NCBI GenBank assembly: GCA_023213395.1 | Contig: CM041465.1 | Span: 133,989,741 to 134,053,740 of the forward strand | Reading direction: 5' to 3' | DNA length: 64,000 nt | Source of the DNA: Cycas panzhihuaensis | Taxonomy: Eukaryota > Cycadophyta | In this document: piece by piece, positions 12,046-24,100 of the stretch | Layout of the letters: each line of letters opens with the position of its first letter | Numbering within the stretch: the stretch's first letter is position 1 | Made by a program: the position numbers and the translations under genes | The notes under the pieces: model-generated | Told to the model about the DNA's origin: nothing | The model's input: only the letters and a program-made list of their open reading frames with translations | The model's database searches: none

Positions 12046-14770
12046 TCACCAATAATCCCCACAAGAACACCGTCCATCCTTGAAATGATGGAAACTGTTG
12101 GCATCTCTCATGACAATTTCTCATGCAAGCATCTTGGAGATGAACTTAGTGGTAGAGTGGCAGTCACCACACACTCAAAGGTTCTTGACAATTTGGATAG
12201 GTGTCCCAGGGGGCATGTGAATAAGCCCAAATGCAAAGGCCAACTTCTCACTGTGGTGGCAGAGAATATGCTCCTTCTATTCCTCCTCCACATCATGCAT
12301 AACTAAGTTCGTGTCGGGCACATACCCTGCCTCTTCCATCTGTCCAGACAATCTCTACAACTCTGCATAAATCTTATCTGTTTGTGGGCATGATCTGTCT
12401 TTTACAAGGAAAAAGTACACCCGCCTGTTAATCTCAATCCAACTGCATGCTGGACTCTTTTTTACCCTCCTATCTTTCATCATTTTCCACATTTTCTCTA
12501 CATCACCCCACCTTCCAGCTGATGCATAGATGTTTGCCAGCAGCACGTAGAGTGCAGCATTTTTATTTTCGAGCTCTAAAAGGCGTTGTGCTACATGCTC
12601 ACCTAGCTCTATGTTGGTGTGGATTCTACAGGCACCAAGCAAAGATCTCCAAACAGTAGCATTAGGTTTTATTGGCATTGTGCCGATAAAGTCTTGCGCC
12701 TCATCCAGAAGTCCAACACGACCTAAAAGGTCAACCATGCAGCAGTAGTGCTCCACGGCTGGTGTAATGTCATAATCTTGACTCATGCGATCAAAGTATT
12801 GTCGTCCATCATCCACTAGGCCTGCATGGCAACAAGCCGACAGAACACCAATAAAGGTAACATAGCTTGGCTTGGCGTCACAGCATTGCCTTTGTTCAAG
12901 AAGTTGGAGGGCCTCCTTGCCACAACCGTGTATGTCATATCCTACAATCATTGGAGTCCATGAGACCACATTTCGTTCAGGCATCCTGTCAAACACTTTA
13001 TAAGCTACTTCTATGCTCCCACATTTGGCATACATGTCTATAAGGGCACTCCCCACAGAGTTATCAAACTAAAATCCAGTTCTAACTATGTTCTCATGGA
13101 CTCTCTCCTTACCAAGTCTCAAAGTTGCCAAGCTGGCACATGCCGGCAGAACACTAGCAAAAGTGACCGGGTCTGGCATCACAGCCGTTAGTTGCATTTG
13201 TTAAAAAAAGCTTCAAGGCGCCACTAAAACTTCCATGCTGTGTGTATCTTGTGATCATCGCATTCCACGAAACCACATTTTGTTCAGGCATTTTCTGAAA
13301 GAGCTTCAAGGCCTCATCAACATGCCCATTCTGTGCATATCCGGCAATAATTGCATTCCATGAGACCACATTTCTTTCAGACATTTTGTCAAACACTCTC
13401 CACCCATTTTCGATATCTCCACATTTAGGACATGTCTACAAGGGCAGTTCCTTAAGAGATATCGGACTCATATGCACTTCTTATTATGTTTCCATGGACC
13501 TCCTTGCCATGTTTAAGAGCTGCCAAGTTGGGGCATGATGAGAGACCACTAATATAGGTGACCGAATCTGGCTTAACACCTATCAGTTGCATTTGTATAA
13601 AGAGTTTGAAAGCGTCGTTAAAATGCCCATTCTGTGCACATCCTGCTGCTATCGTATTCCATGAGATCACATCTGGTTCGGACGTTTTCTGAAATAGCTT
13701 TAGAGCGTCATCGACAATCCCATTCTGTGCACATCCTGCAATCATCACGTTCCATGAGACAGCATTTTATTCAGGCATTTGCTGAAAGAGTTTCAGCGCT
13801 TCACCAACCTGCTCTTTCCGTGCACATCCCGCAATTATCCCATTCATGAGACCACATTCCGTTCGGGCATTTTCCAAAATAGTTTCGAAGCCTCGCCGAT
13901 ATTCCCATTCCGCGAATAATCTGCGATCATTGAATTCCATGAGATCACATTTCGTTTAGGCATTTTCTGAAAGAACGTCCAGGCCTCATGAACATATCCA
14001 TTCTGTGCATATCCCGTAATCATTGCGTTCCACGACACAACATCTCGCTCAGACAATTTGTCAAACACCTTGCACGCATCCTCAATTCTTCCGCAATTGC
14101 CATACATATCCACAAGTGCATTCACCGCGAAGATATTAGATTCAGAAGCATAGTTAATTACATCTTCGTGGACCTTCCTGCCATGTTGCAGTGCTCCCAA
14201 ATTGGCGCATACCGGTAGAACACTGGTAAAGGTGAACTGATTCGGTTGGATACCTGTTCGTTGCATTTGATAAAACAGATTCAAGGATTCCTTATCATAT
14301 CCATGCTTCGCGTAAGCTGCAATCATCACAGCCCACGCAACCACATTTCGTTGGGGTACTTCGTCCAAAACTCGGCGGGCATCCACTGGACTCCCGCACT
14401 TGCCATACATGATCACAACTTTAGTTTCTAAACCGATTTCAGATATAAATCCCGTATCAACCATATGGACATGGATTAGTGTGCCCTCCCGCAGGGCTTT
14501 TCTGTTTACACACTCCTCCAACAGAGAAGCATACATAGAGGAGTCCACACGAATGCTTTACCCCTCCATAGCATGCAAAATATCCAGCGCCTCGGCCAAT
14601 CGGCCCTGCTTACACAGCCTTATCACATCCCCACTGATCTCTGTGCCACAAGAGCTGTTGCGTTTTCCATCGCTATTGCCACGCTCTGCTTTTTCTTTAA
14701 AACCACTGCTCTTGGTCTTAGTCGGGAAGGCGCTCCTTGTTACCCGGAAGCTGAAGCAGGAACCCAACAA
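12046..14770 (-). pseudogene. PPR-DYW protein pseudogene (PLS-class pentatricopeptide repeat)
   Basis: The minus strand encodes a PLS-class PPR protein: an N-terminal region from about 14770, many 31-36 residue repeats with phrases such as NVVSWNAMI and ALIDMYAKCG, an E/E+ region ending about 12350, and a complete DYW domain with HSEKLA, CGDCHS and a final CSCGDYW before TGA at 12046-12048. Such proteins bind organelle transcripts, and the DYW domain is the cytidine deaminase of C-to-U editing in chloroplasts or mitochondria. This copy is broken. Stops lie at 12121, 12175, 12277 and 12355 (all in the frame of the DYW stop), near 13770 and just before the codon at 14556. A one-base deletion occurs near 13845, indels near 13435, and an extra T in a T-run near 13205. 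The start is unclear: no ATG is in frame at 14770, which is a TTG, and the true N-terminus with its targeting peptide may be frameshifted. Family assignment is certain; function is lost. Confidence 0.92.
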
Positions 14771-16658
14771 GCAAAACCATGTTCTTCTTCCGATTCCATA
14801 TTGGCTGTGCCATTGCCATTGTAGTTCCTGCTCCTCTGTTCTGCCTTCATGCTAGCGAGGAACCAGACCAACATAATCTAAGTACCCGGAAGCTGTTGGC
14901 CAACCTAATGCAAATTAGCACCTTCCTCGGTGGGAATTATGCTTCTACATTGAGTTTTCGTATGAGAATCCATATTAGGAGAATAACAGATATACTCTTA
15001 AAGAAAATACGTTGGTGTCTCATGAAAGGGTAAAAGAGAGAAATATGTTAACTACTAGAGATACAAAACTGGAATATAGAAGAAATAGAGCAAAAAGCTG
15101 AGAGGAAAATGCTTGCTTGGGGTAGTCTTTGAATAAATTGTTCCTAAGACCGTATTTTCTTCTACTACACTCATTTCAATAATCATTCATCTATACTACA
15201 ATCATTCCATTCTATCATATCCACTATTGTCTATTATGTTTGTGCTAATTGTCATATATGTTGGTTGAGTTGTTCCTCATGATGATGTCATTTGTCATAA
15301 GTGTTTTTTGATTGACCAATGTGATTTCTGGTATTCCAAATCTGACTCACAAACTAAAATGAAGGTGCTACTACCTGGAGAGTGAGTTCCTTCTTCCTAA
15401 GGGTTGGGGAAGATTGTGGAAAGCTAAAGTGAGTCTTACATAAGGGACTTGACCTTGACACATATAAGCATATGGAGAAAGAAATGGAAGGGACTTCAAT
15501 AGATGATATGCAAAAAAATGTTACTCTTATATTCAACTCCATGGAATCATAATGTACAATAAGAATCTTTCTCTCTTTTTAAGGATTTTGGGTGCATCAT
15601 TAAAGGAGTAGCATTTATAATAAAATTAAAAAACACCAACCTAAATATAAAACCAAAGGTTAGGTACATTTGTAATTGATAAGTATTCACTTAACTATGC
15701 AGTAACTTAACTAACCTTAGGCTTAAGTGACTTCGATACTTTAAGCAAACTCAATGTCAAATAAAAATAAGTGCATAGAGTACACATGTTACATCATATG
15801 CTACATAAATAAGCACTAAATATGCTTATCAATTTTACTCTACTTAGGGGGAAATTGTCTCTAATTTCTTTCACTACTATAAATGTGGAGGGTCTTATTT
15901 CAATATTGCTTACGAAATCCACTTCACTTATATATATAGGTTGTCATTCTTGCCCACTAAGTATGCGGTGGTCTATTAGTGCCACATGGTATACATCTTA
16001 GTGTCAAGAAGTGTGTTAGCTAGAATTAAAGGCTAGAAATCCAATATCATGTCTTCGAAGTGTGTAACCTCAAACTCTTCCTCTAATAAAGGTGGCTCAT
16101 ACTAGTTGAGATTATGGATGTTTAATACATCATTTATTACAAGGCGAGATAAAAAGTACAAATAAAATGTATTAGCACTTATAGCCTCCGTTGTCAGATA
16201 TGGCACAAACTAGATGGGTTTGAGCTTGTAGTGAGTTTGATGCTTGAATTGCTACTTGTCCAAGTAAAGTTAAACTTCGTCTCTTAGGTGACCGAATTGG
16301 CCAGATTTGTATATAAAGGACAATTATTGGGCAAAAGACCCTAAATATTTGAAGATATTAATAATAATGAATTATGATCAAATGTTACAAGTGAGTACAC
16401 ATATATAGTATTTTATATAAAAGGGCATGATTTATCACCAATAGATGCCACCATTTATTATTGATCTTTAATGCCTAATTATACATTAATTAGATTCACT
16501 ATAAGCTCTTGCTTCTTAAAAGATTTCATCTTTGAAGACTACTTGAATGGAATAACCAATGTGCTTGCAACATAATATCGTATAGATCTACTAAATTTGA
16601 AAATTAGTAGAACACCTTCAATACCATGTTAAAAATTAGCAAAATAGACATGATACCA
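14771..16658. other. Unassigned intergenic DNA
   Basis: The first 250 bp may include the original 5' end of the PPR gene. Beyond that it is AT-rich with no recognised domain or gene. At 16621-16650 there is a partial extra copy of the first 30 bp or so of the following LTR, including ATACCATGTT. Confidence 0.5.
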
Positions 16659-17023
16659 TGTTGAAAATGGCATTATTAGACATATGAATACATAATAAGA
16701 CATATATGCATGAGGTGATAAAAGATATAAACAATAAATGAACAAATTAAAGAATGAAATATATATAAACATATAAGATAATAAAACTTGTGGGAAATGA
16801 TTATCTCTAATTATTGCATTAGGTATAAATATACGCTTATAGTACATAGTCACTTCATGGTTATCCAATCATATGAGAGAACCATTATAACTACCACTAA
16901 GATGATATATAGACATGTGTACACATGCACACATCTTAATGATACTAATTTAATATTACATGAGAGAGTTAACAAATCCTCCTAATATTACTTAACATGG
17001 CACATTAAACAGTACTTCTAACA
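16659..17023 (-). repeat. 3' LTR of the LARD-like element
   Basis: It starts TGTTGAAAATGG and ends TTCTAACA on the plus strand. It shares long ordered blocks with 19401-19753, for example GCATGAGGTGATAAAAGAT and ATTAGGTATAAATATA. By eye it is about 80% identical to its partner. Confidence 0.82.
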
Positions 17024-17033
17024 CCCCCTTATA
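17024..17033 (-). promoter_or_regulatory. Polypurine tract of the LARD-like element
   Basis: The minus strand reads TATAAGGGGG directly before the LTR start TGTTAGAAG. Its position identifies the left LTR as the 3' LTR. Confidence 0.8.
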
Positions 17034-19388
17034 ATGTTTAATTATATAACTCAAATGTCACATCAACACACTAGAGATAACACCCTATCATTAAGGTAGG
17101 AACTATTTATTTTTTCCAAATAAGACAGGCACCATGTACCTTCTTCCAATATGCTAGATAGTATAGAGCATATCTCCACCTTATACAAGTTGTATCTAGA
17201 AGCTATACATCAACCAATTATTGTTAGCGTCCATATAAAACAAACTCCATCTACTAGACTGCATGGGTAACTTACTGTTGCAACTGTTAGTTTTCTAGGA
17301 ACTTCTTTCAAATATGCAGTTCTATCAACACCAAGTCAACTATTCTAGGAACAGGTTGAACTATATGGCTAGCAAAATGAGTTAAATGTAAGAGTAACAA
17401 GTAAATCCCAACTCTTGTCAAATACGATTTAACAACAACTTCTCTTCTTGAAGCCTCAAACAACCTCCCTTTCCAATAGTAACACACTCTAAGCTTGCTC
17501 TAAATATATAACCACCTAACCTAGGGTTTACATGGACTAGCAATCACCACATAAATGATGTGAGCTAACCAATTCGTTAAATAACTCTCTCTTATATAAC
17601 ATTTTAAATAATATGGGTTTTCAATGGCCTTGAAAATTAGAGTATATAAACCAAGTCTGTTATTTTATCCAAAAGAACCCCCATTTTTTAATGCCTAATA
17701 TAAGCACCAATTTTTTGAATTAAAATCTGCGTCATAGAAAATTCAAAGGGGTCATATAACTACCCATTTTGACCATGTCAAAGCAATGAATCCAATGCAC
17801 CTAACGACACTTATATCTGACATTATAATGAAAATTTGTCGAAGAAACATTGTCAATAGGTTCTTAGAAAATAAAATTTCAACAAAAATCAAAAATAAAC
17901 CCCTTTCATAAATAATTCCAAGTCATATCTAACAACCAATATGACCTCAACTAGGGGCTAATGAACTTGGGAATAGATTTTAAAATAATTTAAATTTAAA
18001 TCATAATGTTCTAAAACATTATATTAGGAAAATTTCTACCTATTTCTAATTTGCTAACCTGCACAGCTGTGTGAGAGGATTTTTCTATAAAATTGATAAA
18101 AAATAGGATCAAATCTCCTTGATTGGCTCATCTTAACATGGAGACAATGGAAATAGGGTAAATTCATAATATTGTCCACTAACTCACAAGCAACAGTAAT
18201 AATATTATCATGCAAATTTTCTTGGGTGATAATATCATAGGCTTCAGTTGTATTCTTTGCCTTTTTGAGTGATTTCTCTTTGTATCATCGATGAGGGCTT
18301 TTGGTCTATCGTGCACTTCTCATGGCATCTCCATATTTACTTCCTTACCTCATGATTTTTTTATTGTGCTCAATATGTATAATGCCCATAAGCAAAACAC
18401 CCACATGTTGACCTTATGTGGACTACTCAAATCATCCAATGTATAGGAAAAACACTAGTAAGATCAAGGGAATGGGTGTTCAAAGCATACTTGAGAGATG
18501 ATTCTCTAGATCTATAAAGTGTCGTTGATGTCCATTATGCTATTTATGACCTTGTAGGGCTTTATTTGTTCAGTTCAATACATGTCCCTCTAGAACTTAA
18601 TGATCAAGTAATGGGTATTCATTAAGAATGATAACAAATGTCCTTCTTCTTCTCTGACTTATTATTACTATCGACTAGGCTTGTTAGAGCTTCCACTTTA
18701 GCATAACTAGTTGGGAAGATAATGAGGGTTCAATTCTCAAGTGAAGAGAAGAGATAGAGACATATTTTTTATAGGGGTAGTGTCCTATGATTTTGAATCC
18801 TAAAATTGCTCATTGATTAATCAAGAAACACTTCTACCCAACAATGCATAAGCATTCATGACTTATTAAAAGCACCGATTTCAATGAGCTACATAACTAG
18901 TAGAATTCTTGCAAATATTTTTCACAAATGGCCAACTTATTCTTTTCATCAAACCCTCAATTTTTGTAAAAGAAAATATTTACCATAATATTTCATATAG
19001 TATCATTGTTGAACTTCGGATAGTCAAGGTTCAATATTTAATTATCATATACATTACTAATATAGTGTGACCATTGGCTTACATTTAAAGTAGTATATAT
19101 AATTAAATTGACTCAATAATAACATTAATAATCATGATAGAAAATGAATTTTATGGACTCACCATAATAACTTTACATGTTTAATATAGTCGCACTATAT
19201 ATATGATTAAATGTCTATATATAAATCAAACTCACTAAATATAATCAACAAGTTTTAATTCTAGCTCATATTGGCTCTATCACTAATGTCCATATATCAT
19301 GGTTGAATCTTCTTATTAAATACATTCTAACCTTAGCTCTTTAATCTTCCCATTCTAATATATTTTGTAGGATCGATCATGTTATCCT
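17034..19388 (-). other. Interior of the LARD-like element, no coding domain recognised
   Basis: This is AT-rich sequence with short open frames only. One stretch near 18170-18290 is open on the minus strand for about 40 codons (with a TEAYDIIT phrase), but I cannot assign it to a family. Confidence 0.55.
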
Positions 19389-19400
19389 GCTATGATACCA
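19389..19400 (-). promoter_or_regulatory. Primer binding site of the LARD-like element
   Basis: The minus strand reads TGGTATCATAGC, one mismatch from the methionine-initiator type site TGGTATCAGAGC, and abuts the right LTR without a gap. Confidence 0.8.
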
Positions 19401-19753
19401 TGTTGAAAATGGCACTATTGGACATATAAAAACATAATAAAATATATATGCATGAGGTGATAAAAGATGTAAATAATAAATGAATAAATTAAAGAATGAA
19501 GTATAAACAAATATATAAGATAATAAAGCTTAAAAATATATATATATCTAATTATTACATTAGGTATAAATATATACTTATAGTACATAATCACCTCATG
19601 GTTGTCCAATCACATGATAGAGTCATTATAACCACTACTAAAATGGTACATGTATGCGTGTACACACCTATACATCTTAATGACACTAATTTAATATTAT
19701 AAGGGAGTCTCCTAACATTACTCAACACACCACATTAAATATTACTTTTAACA
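19401..19753 (-). repeat. 5' LTR of the LARD-like element
   Basis: It starts TGTTGAAAATGG and ends TTTTAACA on the plus strand and is the partner of 16659-17023. Open frames of 64-79 codons seen in both copies are parallel shadows of the repeat, not genes. Confidence 0.82.
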
Positions 19754-20559
19754 AATTCACATGTCAACTTGTATTGCAAAGGAATATTTAACATAAGATT
19801 CTCAAGATATTTTTTTCTAGTATTTGATTAATCATTTATTAAACCATAGCATTATTAATCATTGCCTTTAGGTTTGATGTGATCTCTATATTTGTGAGAG
19901 AGTCATGGTAAATTCATTTACTTTTCAGATTGTTATCAAGATTTCCCAAGGTATCTTCTACCTAAAATTAAAATTAGATAACTAGAAGGAGTTAATATAA
20001 AGTGATATTTAAATTATTAAGAAGGGATTTAGTTAATAATAATTACGAATACTAGTTTTAATTTCGTAAGAATTTTGTTGATTTCCATTCATATTTTGAA
20101 CATGAAATATAGAAATATCCAATGAAATTCTTTCAACTTTAAGAGAGATAAAAGTGATGGTGATAATAATTTTGGGAAGAAAAAATCTTAGAAATATAAT
20201 GGTTGGGTAGTCTTGGGAGAATAATAATGCTATAATATATTTTTCATATAACTTCTCATCTATGTTATTATTTTTGTTTAACTTTTTTAGTCCTATATCA
20301 TATACTTGATGTTAAGTAACCATTCTTCACTAAGTGAAAATAGTTAAGCTAACATATATGATGAAAAGACCTTAATGGTTAGTGTTAGCCATTAACCTTT
20401 GTCTATGTATCACTTATGCCTGCTAATAGAAATTGAGATCATTTTTTGGCCAATGATATCTTGTGCAAATGGCCCTCTCTTGCGCATTTAAGATTGACTT
20501 ATTGTAAAAGAAAGGTTATTGAGTTTTATTATTTTTTATAGAGGTTCTATTTTGGTATC
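19754..20559. other. AT-rich DNA, possibly part of an older LTR
   Basis: No gene is seen. A hairpin at 20372-20395 has 10-bp arms (TTAATGGTTA and TAGCCATTAA, one mismatch) around a GTGT loop. If the gypsy element at 20565-26546 is removed, this sequence joins 26552-26694, which ends in front of a primer-binding-like site, so it may be the left part of an interrupted LTR. Confidence 0.35.
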
Positions 20560-20564
20560 CCTTT
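20560..20564. repeat. Target site duplication, left copy (CCTTT)
   Basis: CCTTT directly precedes the left LTR and is identical to 26547-26551 after the right LTR. Confidence 0.85.
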
Positions 20565-21180
20565 TGATGAGGTGGTGGTCTCTTCAGCAACATAAGCATG
20601 CAAGTAGAATAATATATCTCAAAGAAAATAGAACCAATCTCCCCACAAAAATATTTCTTTTATAAATTTTCTAGTTTTCCATTCAAAAAATTAAAAATTG
20701 AGTGTTTTTACAATGCATAAGTATATAAATATGTGGCCTCTAACCATACAAAAATCCTGGATATTATCCTCTAAATTTAGGAAATAAAGTTAAAGAAAAA
20801 AAATTTAAAATTTTTTATTTTTAGTAAGTTTTTTAAAGTGCTTCAAATTATATAAAATTTGACCCATAGGTAGTTAAACATATCATGGGTCCCATAATAA
20901 CTCTAATAAAATAAAACTAATCTCCTAACTAAGAAAAGTGATACCCAAAAATTTTTACAAAATTATAATTTAAAAAAAAAAACTAAAATTTCAAGTAAGT
21001 AGACAACGTGTTTTGGGCCTAAAATCAATTCATGATATTTGTAAATTAGTAAAACTTTTTTAGAGCTTGTGTAACTTTTCAAAATGGTCATTTTAATATG
21101 TGATAATCTATATTTTCAATCATATGGCACCAACATATGCCATTTCTAATAAACAACATTTTTTAGATGTTCTTACATCA
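20565..21180 (-). repeat. 3' LTR of the chromovirus-type element
   Basis: It pairs with 25921-26546. Shared landmarks are TGATGAGGTGGTG at the start, AAGTAGAATAATATAT, TTTTGGGCCTAAAAT and the ending TTACATCA. Confidence 0.9.
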
Positions 21181-21193
21181 TCCTCCCTTACTT
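21181..21193 (-). promoter_or_regulatory. Polypurine tract of the chromovirus-type element
   Basis: The minus strand reads AAGTAAGGGAGGA immediately before the LTR start TGATGTAAGA. Confidence 0.75.
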
Positions 21194-24100
21194 GAAAAGA
21201 ACTCAACTCTTGCAAGTTGTTATATTAGAACTCTTGCTACTTTCCAAGTATTATCTTCCTGTTATAACACCTTCCATTGAACCAAATACTTGTCATATCT
21301 ACTTTGTCTCGTGTAAACTATTTTTCTATCCAGTACCTCCTCAATTTCTTCCTTCTTCTTCCTAGATGTTTGTTGTTTCTAATTCACCCCCTCTACTTCA
21401 TCTTCTACCATATCTTCTCCTTTATGAAAAGAATATAAGTAAAAAACATTAAAAATAGGAGAAATGTTAAGTTCATGGGGTAGATTTACCTCATAAGCAT
21501 TATAATTAATTTTTCTCATAAGCCTACATGGACATATCTTCTTATATTTTAATTTATTGTATGTGCCTTGAGAAAATATATCCTTTCTCAAGTATACTAT
21601 CACCAAATCCCCCTCTACAAATACCTTGTTCCTCCTACTAAGATCTATTATTATCTTATATTTATCATTATTATCATATAGTTTTTTTTTTTACCTCATC
21701 ATACGCTTATTGTATATGTTTAATAAAGGCTTTTGCATCATCATTGATCTTATCTTTAATAGGCAACTGGGCTAAATCTAACACTCCCTTTAGATTCTTA
21801 TCATATATAATCTAGAATGATGATTTACCAGTAGATTTATTAAGAAAACTATTGTAGGCAAATTTGGCCTATCCTAGTACTAAATCCTACTACTTGGGCT
21901 TTTCTTTAATAACTCACCTTAACAAGTTTTTCAAATTCCTATTTACTACTTTTGTTTGCCCATTAGTTTGTGGGTGGTATACATTATTAAATTGTAGCTT
22001 TATTCTTAACTTTTCCATAAAGCTTTCTAAAAGTGATGCAAAATTATAATATCCCTATTTGAAGTGATGATCTTTGGCACTCCAAGCAACCTAGCTACCT
22101 TCTTGAAAAGTAGATATGTTATTCTAGTGATATCGATAGTTTATTTACAAGCAAGAAAATGAGTCATTTTTAAAAACCTATTAATAACAACAAAAATAAA
22201 ATCATTACCTTGTTGGGTGTTAGGAAACCTCAACACAAAATTTATACTTGAATCTGACCATGGCCTCTTTGGAACTGGCAATGACATGTATAATTTAATA
22301 CTTTATACTTGCCCTTTAACTACCTAATAGATCCTATACCTTACCATATATTTGGAAACATCGCATTTCATCTTTGGCCAAGAATAGTTTTTCCCCACCA
22401 TGGCTATAGTTTTGTTTTAGCCAAAGTGTCCTTCAAATACTCCACCATGCATTTCTTTTATAATATTGTCCCTTATGGACCCAACCGAAATGTATAGTTA
22501 CTTTCCTTTAAACAAATACCCATCCTACATAAAATAAGCATCATACTAAGTCCACTCCTATTAGCTAAAGGGTTCTTATAGTATTCCATAACTCTTCTAA
22601 AATTTGGTTTAGTACCATATAAATATTTTAAAGAACCAAACTTAACCACTTCACTTACCATAGGGGTTACTAGTACTACCCTTCTACTCAAGGTATTACA
22701 ACTTGATTTTGTTTTCTTAATTTATGCTTTAAGATAAAATTAAATCTTTATAAATATAATATCCATTTCATATACTTAGCATTCAACCTCTTTTGTATGT
22801 TTACATACCTTAATGCCTAGTGGTTTATAAATAAAATAAACTCCTTAGGCATAAGATAATGTTGTTAATGCCTTAGATCTTACATGATTACATAAATTTC
22901 TATATCATAGGTAGAATATTTCTTTCTTATCTCAATCAACTTTTCACTCTAAAAAGCTATTAGTCTTCCTTCTTGACTTAATACGACCCTAATAGCTATA
23001 TGAAAACCATCATAGCCAACCTCAAACACCTTTTTAAATCTAGTAGTGCTAACACAAGTGCCTCGAACACCTTTTGCTTCATTAGCCTAAAGCTCTATTA
23101 TACTACCTTATTCTAAACAAACTCCTTTCCCTTAGTACAATTTGTCAAGAGAGCCATGATACCACTAAATTTTCTAATAAAATTCCTATAAAATATAATT
23201 AGACCATGGAAGCTCCTCACCTAAGTCATATTCTTAGGGGTAGGCCATTTAATAATGGCTCTAATTTTCTCATCATTTATTCTTAACCCATCCTGAGATA
23301 TTACAAATCCTAAAAATATTAGCCTACTCTGCATGAACTTATATTTTTCAAGTTCAAATACAATTTTTCTACTATCAATACATCTAACACCATCCTCAAG
23401 TGCAATAGGTGCTTCTTCTTAGTTCTATTGTATATCAAAATAACATCAAAATAGGCAACTATAAACTTACTAATATATGGTCATAAGACAGTGTTCATTA
23501 ATCTTATGAATATATTTAAGGAATTTGATATCCCTAATGGTATGACTAACCATTCATATAACCCATCTCTTATTTTGAAGGTTGTCTTCCTCTCATCTCT
23601 TTTCCTAATATGAATCTGATAATAACCACTTCTCAAGTCAATTTTAGTGAAGTAAGATGCACCTACCAAAACATCTAATATGTCATCCATTTGACAAATA
23701 GAGAACATGTACCTAATTATGATTTTATTGATTACCATACAATTAATACACATCATCTAAGAGCCATCCTTATTTAGAATTAAGAGTGCAAGAGTTATAT
23801 ATGGACTCATATTTTTTCTCACCATCCCTTTCTTTATTAATTCACCAACTTATTAGTTTAATTTTTCATTCTCTTAGTGGCTTAATCTGTATGTAATTTG
23901 ATTTGGTAGAGTGGATCCTAAAATCAAATCAATTTGATGTTGGATATCCCTCTTTGGTGGTAAGCCTTCTAATAATTCATTTCACATGATGTCACTATAC
24001 TTTTGTAATAGTTCAACAACTTTATATGGTATTGATATTAACTACTCAATGTTTTTAACCTGATTTATCATCAAAGCAAACCAAGTCCCTATCTCCCTTA

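Larger units (their letters stand above)
16659..19753 (-). mobile_element. Non-autonomous LTR retrotransposon (LARD-like)
   Basis: Two direct repeats of 365 and 353 bp with TGTT...AACA ends frame a 2.37 kb interior. A primer binding site adjoins the right LTR and a polypurine tract adjoins the left one, both read on the minus strand, so this is a structurally complete element of about 3.1 kb. The interior contains no gag or pol domain I can recognise. The five bases flanking the element (TACCA left, AATTC right) do not match, and the left flank itself looks like a primer binding site, so it may have landed in or recombined with a relative. Confidence 0.75.

Noticed and set aside
12046-12400. 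Stops in the DYW domain removed by RNA editing, leaving a working gene
   Set aside because: Editing of this kind acts in organelles, and frameshifts elsewhere in the same gene (13205, 13435, 13845) would remain.
16629-19702. Two similar small proteins on each strand at 16629-16985 and 19415-19702
   Set aside because: They are parallel translations of the two LTR copies and carry no domain.
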